From Actinoplanes sp. NBC_00393 (GTDB lineage Bacteria; Actinomycetota; Actinomycetes; Mycobacteriales; Micromonosporaceae), in NCBI RefSeq assembly GCF_036053395.1, contig NZ_CP107942.1, positions 2,632,501 to 2,696,500 of the forward strand: DNA of 64,000 bases. Reading direction: 5' to 3'. This document shows positions 1-7,049 of this stretch, piece by piece. The position numbers were made by a program, and so were the translations under genes. Within the stretch, counting starts at the first letter, position 1; the number at the start of each line of letters is the position of its first letter. The notes beneath the pieces are model-generated. The model was not told the DNA's origin. It made no database searches and saw only the letters and a list, made by a program, of their open reading frames with translations.

Positions 1-4
1 CCGG

Positions 5-868
5 ATGTGGATCATAGGCCGGGGTCTGGCTGTCTGTGCGGTGCTGGTGCTGGCGGCCGGGTGCGGGGTGGAACAACCGATCGCCCCGGAGCCGGCGCCC
101 GAGGCAGCACCGTCTTCTGTGTCCGCACCGGTTCTCGAGTCGGCGCCCGCGCCGGTGGTCACGCCGGGAGCCGGCCGGACCGGGGTGAAGCCACCGGTCG
201 TGCAGCACGGGCCGCGCGATCGCGATGTGGTCAGCCTGACGTTCGACGCCGACATGACCGATGCGATGGCGGCCAGGCTGCGCAGCGGCGCGGTCTCGTC
301 GTACGCGAATCTCGCGCTGCTGAAACTGCTGGAGCGGCGCAAGATCCCGGCGACCTTCTTCGTGACCGGCCAGTGGGCCGAGCAGTATCCGCAGCTCACC
401 CGCCGGTTCGCCGGCAACCCGCAGTTCGAGGTGGCGAACCACAGTTACGAGCACGCGGCGTTCACCGCCGGCTGCTACACGCTGCCTCAGCTGCCGCCCG
501 GCGCGATGACCGAGGATGTCGCCAAGACGTTCCGGGTGCTGGAGCCGTACGGCGGACGGCAGACCCGCTACTTCCGCTTCCCGGGCCTGTGTCACGACAA
601 GGCGGCGCTGAAGGCCCTGGCCCCGCTCGGTGTCACGGTCGTCGACGGCGACGTGGTCAGCGGCGACCCGTTCGCCCGCGGCCCGGCGCCGATCGTGCGT
701 GCCGTGCTGTCCCAGGTCAAACCCGGATCGATCATCATTCTGCACATCACCGAGGCGAACGCCCAGTACACCGACGATGCGCTGCCGAAGATCCTGGCCG
801 GCCTGCAGCGGCGGGGACTGCGGCCCGTCATGCTGTCCGAGATGCTCGACGGTCCGTCGGGCGGCTGA
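5..868 (+). CDS. Polysaccharide deacetylase (NodB-fold) lipoprotein
   Basis: The 287-residue product begins with a short hydrophobic signal ending in a lipobox (LAAGC, Cys20), so it is probably a membrane-anchored lipoprotein. A Pro/Ala-rich linker (about 21-65) leads to a NodB-type polysaccharide deacetylase domain (about 75-280). Visible motifs are SLTFDAD (Asp81/Asp83), ATFFVTG, NHSYEH (His146 and His150, the expected zinc ligands) and YFRFPG. The first motif is TFDAD rather than the usual TFDDG, so it belongs to a divergent branch. The family removes acetyl groups from cell-wall or chitin-like polymers outside the cell; the substrate here is unknown. The ATG lies 5 bases from the window edge, so an upstream start cannot be excluded. 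The 3' end overlaps a convergent gene by 41 bp. Confidence 0.85.
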   Translation: MWIIGRGLAVCAVLVLAAGCGVEQPIAPEPAPEAAPSSVSAPVLESAPAPVVTPGAGRTGVKPPVVQHGPRDRDVVSLTFDADMTDAMAARLRSGAVSSYANLALLKLLERRKIPATFFVTGQWAEQYPQLTRRFAGNPQFEVANHSYEHAAFTAGCYTLPQLPPGAMTEDVAKTFRVLEPYGGRQTRYFRFPGLCHDKAALKALAPLGVTVVDGDVVSGDPFARGPAPIVRAVLSQVKPGSIIILHITEANAQYTDDALPKILAGLQRRGLRPVMLSEMLDGPSGG

Positions 869-1169
869 TCAGGAAGACCGCGAGGGTGACGGCCAGCACG
901 ACCGCGGCGCTGAGCGCGGGTGATCCGGTCGTCAGCACCGAACCGAAGACGCCGACCGCGAACAGCGAGCCGAAGGACCCGACCGAGAGCACGGAGCCGA
1001 AGGAGGCGACCGAGCCGACCGACAGCACGGAGCCGAACGAGCCGACCGACAGGATCGAGCCGACGCAACCGATCGACAGGACCGAATCCTTCGAGCAGAC
1101 GCTCAGGACCGAGCCGCTCGACCGGTAGGAGAGGAAGTTCCTGGCCTGGGAAGTTTCGTTTTCGCTCAT
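828..1169 (-). CDS. Small membrane protein with nine-residue GS-hydrophobic repeats
   Basis: I chose the ATG at 1169 (MSENETSQAR), which gives 113 residues; an in-frame extension upstream would be Arg/Pro-rich and lacks the repeat. Residues 19-84 are seven copies of a nonad resembling GSVLSVGSF, with one extra three-residue unit (ASF) after the fourth copy. A hydrophobic segment at about 86-101 looks like a single transmembrane helix, followed by a short basic tail. Similar Ser/Gly/hydrophobic repeat proteins occur in actinobacteria as uncharacterised small proteins (from memory). The three-residue periodicity would suit a beta-solenoid or a stacked membrane structure, which is inference. It is transcribed divergently from the hydroxy-acid oxidase. 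No function is assigned. Confidence 0.6.
   Translation of the reverse strand: MSENETSQARNFLSYRSSGSVLSVCSKDSVLSIGCVGSILSVGSFGSVLSVGSVASFGSVLSVGSFGSLFAVGVFGSVLTTGSPALSAAVVLAVTLAVFLISRPTDRRASRTA
918..1115 (-). repeat. 27-bp coding tandem repeat
   Basis: This stretch encodes the seven nine-residue repeats of the small membrane protein. Each unit is about 27 bp and degenerate at the nucleotide level, with one 9-bp insertion after the fourth unit. On the opposite strand the same DNA reads as a TEP-rich repeat, which I regard as a shadow. Confidence 0.7.
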
Positions 1170-1297
1170 GTGACCATCGTGGCCGGTCGCCGCCGCCGTT
1201 TCATCCGTCAGCGGTCGGGTCGTGCGCCCCACCGATCGACGGATTCCGCTGCGCCGCTTTGGGGTATCCGTCTTCGATACGGGAGGGGAGGGCGACC

Positions 1298-2644
1298 ATG
1301 GCGCTCGCACCGGTCCAGACGGCGCGGCAACTGCCGCGGTGGTCGGAGCTGCGCGACGTCGTGCAGTTCAAGAAGCCGTGGCTGAGCCGGCTGGAGCGGG
1401 CGAACTCGGTCCGCGACCTGCGTGACCTGGCCCGGCGCACCACTCCCCGCGCGGTCTTCGACTACGTGGACGGCGCGGCGGAGGAGGAGATCACGGCGGC
1501 GCGTAACGTCGCTGCCTATCGGCGGGTCACGTTCCTCTCCGAGACACTGCGCTCGGTCGCCGACCCGGATCCGAGCGTTCCCCTGCTGGGGCGGCGCATC
1601 GCCATGCCGCTGATGTTCGCGCCGACCGGCTACACGCGGATGATGCACCATCACGGCGAGGCGGCCGTCGCCGAAGTGGCTCAACACGTCGGGGTGCCGT
1701 ACGCGTTGTCGACGGTGGGCTCGACGTCGATCGAGGATGTGCGGGCCGCGTCACCCGACGGCGATCTGTGGTTCCAGCTGTATCTCACCCCCGACCCGAA
1801 GGTGAACGAGGATCTGCTCTCCCGCGCCGAGGCAGCCGGGTACACGACGATTCTGCTCACCGTCGACACGACCGTCTCCGGGATGCGGCTGCGCGACGTC
1901 GTCAACGGCCTCACCATCCCGCCGACGCTCACCGCCCGGACCGTGCTGAACATGTCCCGCTTCCCGCGGTGGTGGTTCAACAAGCTGACCACCGGAGGCA
2001 TGACCTTCGCCTCGCTCGCCGGCGTCCCGGGCAAACCGAGCCCGGCCGAGGTGGCGAGCATGATGTTCGACCCGGGCCTGGACCTGCAGGCGCTGGACCG
2101 GCTGCGAGTCAGGTGGCGGGGCAACCTCGTCGTCAAGGGGGTGACCACGCCCGCGTCGGCGCGGGAGGCCCTGGAGCGCGGCGCCGACGGCGTGGTGGTC
2201 TCCAACCACGGCGGGCGTCAGCTGGACCGCTCGCCGGCGACCCTGGATGTCCTCCCGGCCATCCGCGCCGAGCTCGGGCCGGCGGCCACCGTCCTCATCG
2301 ACGGCGGTGTCCTGCACGGACAGGACATCCTCGCCGCCCGCGCGCTCGGCGCGGACGCCGTCATGATCGGACGTGCCTATCTGTACGGCCTGATGGCCGG
2401 CGGTCGCGACGGCGTGCTGCGCACTGTCGAGCTGCTCGCCGGCGAGTACCAGCGTTCGATGCAACTGCTCGGCGTGCGGCGCAGTGAGGATCTCTCGGGC
2501 CGGCACGTCGCCTTCCACCCATCCCTCTCCGACCTCGGGAGCCACGATGGTCAGTACCCGCTCAGTGGTGGATTCCTTCCCGACCAAGTACCTGCCCGCA
2601 CCCGAGGTGCGGGAGATGCCGGAGCCGCCGGCGAACTTCCGTAA
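1298..2644 (+). CDS. FMN-dependent alpha-hydroxy-acid oxidase/dehydrogenase (lactate oxidase family)
   Basis: The ATG at 1298 follows a strong GGGAGGGGAGG site. The 448-residue protein has the family's TIM-barrel pattern: an FDYVDGAAEEE segment near the N-terminus, PLMFAPTG, then the hallmark SNHGGRQLD carrying the catalytic histidine and arginine, and DGGVLHGQDILAARALGAD with the FMN phosphate-binding loop. The family oxidises L-lactate, glycolate, mandelate or similar acids to keto acids using FMN. The substrate is not predictable here. The catalytic domain should end near LLGVRRSEDL, yet the frame runs on about 50 residues with low-complexity Gly/Ala/Arg sequence, overlapping the next gene by 98 bp. 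The true C-terminus may therefore differ if a base is wrong or a lesion has removed the original stop. Confidence 0.88.
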   Translation: MALAPVQTARQLPRWSELRDVVQFKKPWLSRLERANSVRDLRDLARRTTPRAVFDYVDGAAEEEITAARNVAAYRRVTFLSETLRSVADPDPSVPLLGRRIAMPLMFAPTGYTRMMHHHGEAAVAEVAQHVGVPYALSTVGSTSIEDVRAASPDGDLWFQLYLTPDPKVNEDLLSRAEAAGYTTILLTVDTTVSGMRLRDVVNGLTIPPTLTARTVLNMSRFPRWWFNKLTTGGMTFASLAGVPGKPSPAEVASMMFDPGLDLQALDRLRVRWRGNLVVKGVTTPASAREALERGADGVVVSNHGGRQLDRSPATLDVLPAIRAELGPAATVLIDGGVLHGQDILAARALGADAVMIGRAYLYGLMAGGRDGVLRTVELLAGEYQRSMQLLGVRRSEDLSGRHVAFHPSLSDLGSHDGQYPLSGGFLPDQVPARTRGAGDAGAAGELP

Positions 2645-3971
2645 GGTCATCGGGCCCGGCATCATCGCCGCCGGCGTCGGTCTGGCCAGCGGCGAGTTCA
2701 TCCTCTTCCCGTACATCGCCTCGCAGGTCGGCCTGGTCTTCGTCTGGGCCGCCTTTGTCGGTCTGGCCACCCAGTACTTCCTCAACATGGAGATCGAGCG
2801 GTACACCCTCGCGACTGGGGAGACCGCACTCACCGGGTTCAGCCGGTACTGGCGGCACTGGGGACTGTTCTTCGCGATCCTGGCGTACTTCGCCAACATC
2901 TGGCCGGGCTGGGCCACCAGCTCCGCGACGCTCATCACCTACCTGGTCGGCGGCAGCGTCGCGCCGATCGCGATCGGCATCCTGCTGGTGATCGGCGTCA
3001 TCCTGACCATGGCGCCGGTGGTCTACCAGGCGCTCGAGAAGACCGAGATGGTGAAGGTCGCGGCCGTCCTGCTGCTGATGGTGGTCGGGGCGGTCGCCGC
3101 GATCGGTGCGTCGGCCTGGGCCGACGCACCGCAGATCATCACCAACGCCGGGATTCCGTACGAGGAACTCGGCTTCGCCCTGCTGCTGGGTGCGCTGGCG
3201 TTCGCCGGGGCCGGCGGCGGGCAGAACCTGTGCCAGAGCAACTGGATCCGCGACAAGCGGTTCGGCATGGGCGCCTACGTGCCGCGGATCGTCAGCCCGG
3301 TGACCGGTCAGCTGGAGGCCGCGCCGTCGACCGGATTCATCTTCGAGCCCACCGAGTCGAACCTGGCCCGGTGGCGGCGCTGGTGGTCGTTCGCCAACCG
3401 GGAGCAGCTGGTCACCTTCGTGCTGATCAGCTTCCTGGCCATCTTCTTCACCTCGATGCTGGCCTACGCCACCGTGTTCGGTGACGAGGGCCTCGAGAAC
3501 AACATCTCGTTCCTCAAGGCCGAGGGCGAGGCGCTCAACACGGCGGTGGGCGGCTGGTTCGGCACCTTCTTCTGGATCATCGGCGCGTTCTCGCTGTTCG
3601 CCGCGGCGCTCGGGATCGTCGACTACACCAGCCGGCTGGGCGCCGACGTGCTCAAGACCGGGTACCTGAAGGGCGCCAACGAGAGCAAGATCTACTTCGG
3701 GCTGGTCTGGGGCCTGGTCCTGATCGGCATCGTCGTGATCCTGTCCGGCCTGTCCCAGCCGCTGGTCCTGCTCGTGATCTCCGCGGTCACCGGAGGACTG
3801 ATGATGTTCATCTACTCGGCCCTGCTGATCCTGGTGAACCGGCGGGTGCTGCCCAAGGAGATCCGCCCGGGCGCCGGCCGGGTCGCCGCTCTGGTGTGGG
3901 CGTTCCTGCTGTTCGGCTTCCTGTCCGTGCTCACCTTCAACCAGCAGCTGGAGAAGCTGTTCGGCGGGTGA
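2547..3971 (+). CDS. Nramp-family (divergent) membrane transporter
   Basis: The start is the ATG at 2547, with GGGAG about 8 nt upstream; it lies inside the 3' end of the hydroxy-acid oxidase frame. The 474-residue product has about 11 hydrophobic segments and the opening GPGIIAAGVG characteristic of Nramp-type carriers, which move divalent metals with protons across the cytoplasmic membrane. The canonical metal-binding DPGN of transmembrane helix 1 is absent; the equivalent stretch reads GLASGE. A normal Mn/Fe substrate should therefore not be assumed. Coupling to the oxidase by overlap suggests co-translation. The last 35 bp overlap a convergent pseudogene. Confidence 0.75.
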   Translation: MVSTRSVVDSFPTKYLPAPEVREMPEPPANFRKVIGPGIIAAGVGLASGEFILFPYIASQVGLVFVWAAFVGLATQYFLNMEIERYTLATGETALTGFSRYWRHWGLFFAILAYFANIWPGWATSSATLITYLVGGSVAPIAIGILLVIGVILTMAPVVYQALEKTEMVKVAAVLLLMVVGAVAAIGASAWADAPQIITNAGIPYEELGFALLLGALAFAGAGGGQNLCQSNWIRDKRFGMGAYVPRIVSPVTGQLEAAPSTGFIFEPTESNLARWRRWWSFANREQLVTFVLISFLAIFFTSMLAYATVFGDEGLENNISFLKAEGEALNTAVGGWFGTFFWIIGAFSLFAAALGIVDYTSRLGADVLKTGYLKGANESKIYFGLVWGLVLIGIVVILSGLSQPLVLLVISAVTGGLMMFIYSALLILVNRRVLPKEIRPGAGRVAALVWAFLLFGFLSVLTFNQQLEKLFGG

Positions 3972-4390
3972 GGGCGACGGTCGCACCGCCCGAGAGTGGG
4001 GAGTCGTGCAACTCCAGGCCGGCAAGCTGGACCTTCGTCGGGATGTCGAAGACCAGCTTGCCGGTCACCCGTCCGCCGGGCTCCACCTTCTCCAGGAACG
4101 TGCGGGTGTCCCGGTTGGCGTAGATGCCGGCGCTCGTCGTACCCGTAGCCGGTGCCGTCCGCGTCCCGCGCCTTCTGCGCGAGGCCGAGGAAGTACGTGC
4201 TCTTCTGCTGGCCGGCGGCCTTCGACGGGGCGACGGCGGCGGCGACCGGCTCCTCCCGGTTGAACCGCTCGGCGGCGACCCCGGCCGCGAACAGGGCGAC
4301 CACCGCGACACCGGAGACGACGAGTGCGGCCACCACCTTGAGCGGCACCGGTGCCCTCGCGGCCGGGCGACGGGCAGATTCGTACGGCAT
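3937..4390 (-). pseudogene. Decayed DUF4352-type secreted/membrane protein
   Basis: Two reading frames on the minus strand together resemble one protein. The first, starting at ATG 4390 (MPYESARRPA), gives a signal-anchor helix (about residues 17-39) and then STYFLGLAQ and DADGTGYGYD. The reading then has to shift by one frame near 4125-4140 to continue as GIYANRDTRTFLEKVEPG, GKLVFDIP and LELHDSPLSGG, which resemble the C-terminal half of DUF4352 domains. The start of the DUF4352 domain is also missing between the anchor and DADG. So there appear to be both an internal deletion and a frameshift. A sequencing error could explain the frameshift but not the deletion. Confidence 0.6.
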
Positions 4391-4429
4391 TCCTTACTGT
4401 CGGTCACTATGCTGCGTCAAGCCACCGAT

Positions 4430-4461
4430 TTCGCCTGATCAGCGGCATACTTCGCCTGATC
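4430..4461. repeat. Two direct repeats TTCGCCTGATC, 21-bp period
   Basis: TTCGCCTGATC occurs at 4430-4440 and again at 4451-4461. The 21-bp period is two helical turns, as expected for a regulator binding one face of the DNA. They lie between the pseudogene start and the membrane-protein gene at 4588. Which regulator binds, if any, is unknown. Confidence 0.4.
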
Positions 4462-4500
4462 GGACAAGCCGTGATCTTCCGGCAGGCTCACTCCGGCTGG

Positions 4501-4528
4501 TTCCCCGGTGATCACCCGAACCGGGGAA
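4501..4528. other. Inverted repeat / hairpin with 9-bp arms
   Basis: TTCCCCGGT (4501-4509) is the exact reverse complement of ACCGGGGAA (4520-4528), with a 10-nt loop. GGTGATCACC at 4507-4516 is itself a perfect palindrome. It lies about 60 bp before the GTG at 4588, so it could be an operator or a leader hairpin. Confidence 0.4.
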
Positions 4529-4587
4529 GGCATCCGCAGTGGACAGCTTGGTAGCGTTTCCCCTCCGGTCCGGTTGAAGGAGGCTTC

Positions 4588-5520
4588 GTGGAAGCCGGCG
4601 CCGTACTCGCCGTCCTGCTGGTCCTGCTCTTCCTGGGGAGCATCCTGTCGGCGGTCGGTGGCCTCACCGACCTGATCGTGGAAACCGCGGCTGGCCGGCT
4701 GACCTTCGGATTGTTCCGGCAGCTGCACAGCATCCCCACCGAAGTCGTCTACACCGCGATCTACCTTCCGATCTTCTCCGCTCTCGGCGCCACCGTCTCG
4801 GGAACCGGCATCAACCTGATGACCGCGGGGGAGAGCAGCGGCGCAGAACGTCTCGGCGGGCTGGCCATGATCGTGGCGGCGTTCGCGACCCTGCTGCGGC
4901 TGGGCGTGCAGGCCGCACGCGGATTCACCAGGACCAGAGGACTGCGCCGGATCCGGTCCGTGCTGAGCGCGGCACCGGCGATCGATGACATCCCCCGGAT
5001 CCGGCGGCTGCGGGCGGCCGGGCAGCGCCTCGAGCTGCACGGGTCCACGATCTCGTTCCGTGGCTGGCTGGCCAAACGCAGCACGGGATTCGCGACCTTC
5101 GCCGTTTTGACCTGCATGAACGCGATCACGGTTCCGCTGGCCGTGTTCTTCGGCGTCAGCGTCGTCCGGACTGAGTCCGAGGACCGTACGCTGGTTCTCG
5201 TCTTCCTGGTCGTCGCGGCGGTGTCTCCGATCTGTTACCTCGCCTGTACCGTCGCCGCCTGGCGGACCTACCGCAGCTTCACCGGCCGCCTCGGCCAGGA
5301 GATCGCCGACAGCGCCGGCCGGGCCCTGAGCAGACTGGAAGCGGCACGTGCCCGGCAGCGGGGGAACGGCGTGGTCCCGTCCAACGAGCGATCCGGCCTG
5401 CGCCGTTCAACGGCGAGGCTGCTGTACGGCCTCGGTGATCTCCTCAGCGACACCGGCACCGCGGAGCGGCCCACCACGGCGACCGCGTCCACCGCCGCGC
5501 CGAGAGGCGGGCCCCGGTGA
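4588..5520 (+). CDS. Uncharacterised membrane protein
   Basis: The GTG at 4588 is preceded by a near-perfect AAGGAGG site 7 nt upstream. The 310-residue product has an N-terminal hydrophobic helix (about 4-24), two more in the region 48-65 and 90-110, and a pair at about 165-190 and 210-235. A basic soluble stretch rich in Arg/Leu lies in the middle, and the Thr/Ala/Pro tail looks disordered. I do not recognise a family. It stands alone: a decayed gene is divergent upstream and an unrelated gene converges downstream. The C-terminal half (about 240-310) is probably cytoplasmic. Confidence 0.65.
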   Translation: MEAGAVLAVLLVLLFLGSILSAVGGLTDLIVETAAGRLTFGLFRQLHSIPTEVVYTAIYLPIFSALGATVSGTGINLMTAGESSGAERLGGLAMIVAAFATLLRLGVQAARGFTRTRGLRRIRSVLSAAPAIDDIPRIRRLRAAGQRLELHGSTISFRGWLAKRSTGFATFAVLTCMNAITVPLAVFFGVSVVRTESEDRTLVLVFLVVAAVSPICYLACTVAAWRTYRSFTGRLGQEIADSAGRALSRLEAARARQRGNGVVPSNERSGLRRSTARLLYGLGDLLSDTGTAERPTTATASTAAPRGGPR

Positions 5521-5569
5521 ACCGGCCGGGCCGGCTGAAGTCTTCCCGCGGTGGGTCCGTCGTCGCGTC

Positions 5570-6346
5570 CTATGCCCCCGGCTCCCAGGCGATCAGCTGG
5601 TCCAGGACGTGCCGGTCGCCGTCGAGCTGCAGCGAGTCCGCCGGAATGCGGCCGTAGAAGAACATGACCAGCTCATTGGCCGTGCCCCGGGCGGAGACAT
5701 AGGCCACCTCGGGGACCTCGGCGGCGGCCGGCGTGGGGAGGCGGGCGGCCCGGGCGCCGTCGGCGGAGAACCAGAGCCGCCAGCAACGGCCCTCGGTGGC
5801 GTGGTAGTCGATGACCGCGGGCTTGTGCGGCCACGCCGCCGTGTTCGCGACGCAGGTGGTCAGGAACTCGTCGACACCGTCGAGGGCCACCTCGTCCGGC
5901 AGCGGCTGCGGGGCGCCCACGGCGACCTGGGCGTCGTAGGTGTGCACGGCGACCTGCTGGAGCTGATGCCGGGCGACGGCCCCGGTCGTCTGCGGCGACT
6001 GCGACGGACCCCACCACGTCCAGCAGCCACGATCCGGGCCGGCCTCGCGCAGCGCGTCCAGCAGCTCTGTGGTCGACGCGGTGAACCAGGCCAGCAGGGC
6101 CTCGCGCTCCCGGGGCGGCTCCGGGCTGGACACCGCCGGGGGAGCGTCGGCGGGCCCTGCAGCCACGATGGCGGCCCACCTGCGGCGTCCCTCGCCCAGG
6201 TGCTGCACCAGGTCGAACAACGTCCACTCGGGGCAGGTCGGCACCTGCACGTCGAGGCTGGGCGCCGCGGCGACCGCCGCCCGGAAAGCGGTCGATCGTT
6301 CGTCCATCAGCCGCAACAGGTCGATGAACTCCAAAGTCTCTTCCAC
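5570..6346 (-). CDS. Mycothiol-dependent maleylpyruvate isomerase-type (DinB-fold) protein
   Basis: I place the start at GTG 6346 (VEETLEFIDLL) because family members begin just before this helix; the longer frame to 6421 adds a basic, unlikely segment. The roughly 258-residue protein has the N-terminal four-helix DinB/MDMPI signature CPEWTLFDLVQHLGE (about 40-55) and the family's C-terminal domain. Family members use or resemble mycothiol-dependent metalloenzymes, but most are functionally unassigned. A paralogue lies at 49903-50691. There is no clear ribosome site at the GTG, so the start is uncertain. It is transcribed downstream of, but separated by a hairpin from, the mannosidase operon. 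Confidence 0.72.
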   Translation of the reverse strand: MEETLEFIDLLRLMDERSTAFRAAVAAAPSLDVQVPTCPEWTLFDLVQHLGEGRRRWAAIVAAGPADAPPAVSSPEPPREREALLAWFTASTTELLDALREAGPDRGCWTWWGPSQSPQTTGAVARHQLQQVAVHTYDAQVAVGAPQPLPDEVALDGVDEFLTTCVANTAAWPHKPAVIDYHATEGRCWRLWFSADGARAARLPTPAAAEVPEVAYVSARGTANELVMFFYGRIPADSLQLDGDRHVLDQLIAWEPGA

Positions 6347-6403
6347 CGCGGCTTTGTACCATCCCGCTCCGACAACCGACAGCGGGTTTCGACGACATCG
6401 GCG

Positions 6404-6431
6404 CCCGAGCCGCTTCACCAACCGGCTCGGG
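6404..6431 (-). terminator. Hairpin terminator after the GH38 operon
   Basis: CCCGAGCCG (6404-6412) pairs with CGGCTCGGG (6423-6431) across a 10-nt loop. A competing pairing GCCGCTTC/GAAGCGGC overlaps it. It sits 13 bp beyond the last gene of the operon. There is no U-tract, which is common in high-GC actinobacteria. Confidence 0.55.
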
Positions 6432-6443
6432 AAGCGGCGCGGG

Positions 6444-7049
6444 TCAGTGGTGGTGGGTGGCGTCGGGATGGGCCGGGTCGGCCGGGTGTTCGTAGCCGGG
6501 CGCCAGCCGGACCAGGTCGGCGCAGCGCTGGTCGAGCCATCGCGCGAAGGCGCGCTCGGCGGCGGCCGCGGTCAGGGTGGCGGCGATGCGGGAGCGTTCG
6601 CGGGGGTACGGGCCGGGGTGCCGGTCGCGATTGCGGGAGAAGTACGCCTGCAGCTCGGACTCCGGCGGTGCGGACGGCGGGAGGACGTGGCGGCGCAGGG
6701 CCCGGGCGAGCGGGTCGGCCGCGAGGACGGCGGCGGTCATGCCACCGGTGCGCAGGGCCTGGGCGAGGGTGACCGGGCGGGGCGGGCCGTCCTGTGCGGT
6801 GGCGGTGATGCCGAGCAGAGCGGCTTCGTGGCGAACGACCGCTTCGGTGACGACCGCCTGGCAGACCCAGCGGCGCAGGTTGCGGCCCTCGGCGGTCTCC
6901 GGGTGGGGGAGACGGGCGGCCAGGGGCCCGCTGCGCAGGGCGGCCAGCCGCTGATCGACGACGGCCGCCGCGATCGGTTCCCCCGCGACCCAGGCGGCGA
7001 CGGCGTTCACGGCGCGACCCAGGGAGTCAGGGCGCGAGCCGGCGGTCAC
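6444..7049 (-). CDS. Uncharacterised protein, SurA/PPIase N-domain-like, in mannosidase operon
   Basis: The GTG at 7049 overlaps the mannosidase stop in a GTGA arrangement, which argues for translational coupling; the longer open frame is an Arg/Pro-rich shadow. The 201-residue protein begins with a helical region (VAGEPIAAAVVDQRLAALR) reminiscent of the SurA/PrsA N-terminal helix-loop pattern, then a long helical body, an YFSRNRDRHPG segment and a His-rich end (ATHHH). No signal peptide is visible. I cannot assign an activity; its position suggests a role coupled to GH38 expression or folding, which is inference. Confidence 0.6.
   Translation of the reverse strand: MTAGSRPDSLGRAVNAVAAWVAGEPIAAAVVDQRLAALRSGPLAARLPHPETAEGRNLRRWVCQAVVTEAVVRHEAALLGITATAQDGPPRPVTLAQALRTGGMTAAVLAADPLARALRRHVLPPSAPPESELQAYFSRNRDRHPGPYPRERSRIAATLTAAAAERAFARWLDQRCADLVRLAPGYEHPADPAHPDATHHH

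Noticed and set aside
7..1128. Plus-strand frame with TEP-rich repeats (EPTDSTEP-like)
   Set aside because: It is the complement of the GS-hydrophobic repeat. It overlaps the deacetylase out of frame and lacks a start signal, whereas the minus strand gives a coherent small membrane protein.
1255..1285. GTATC...GATAC half-sites before the hydroxy-acid oxidase
   Set aside because: Only five-base arms and overlapping the ribosome-site region; not distinguishable from chance.
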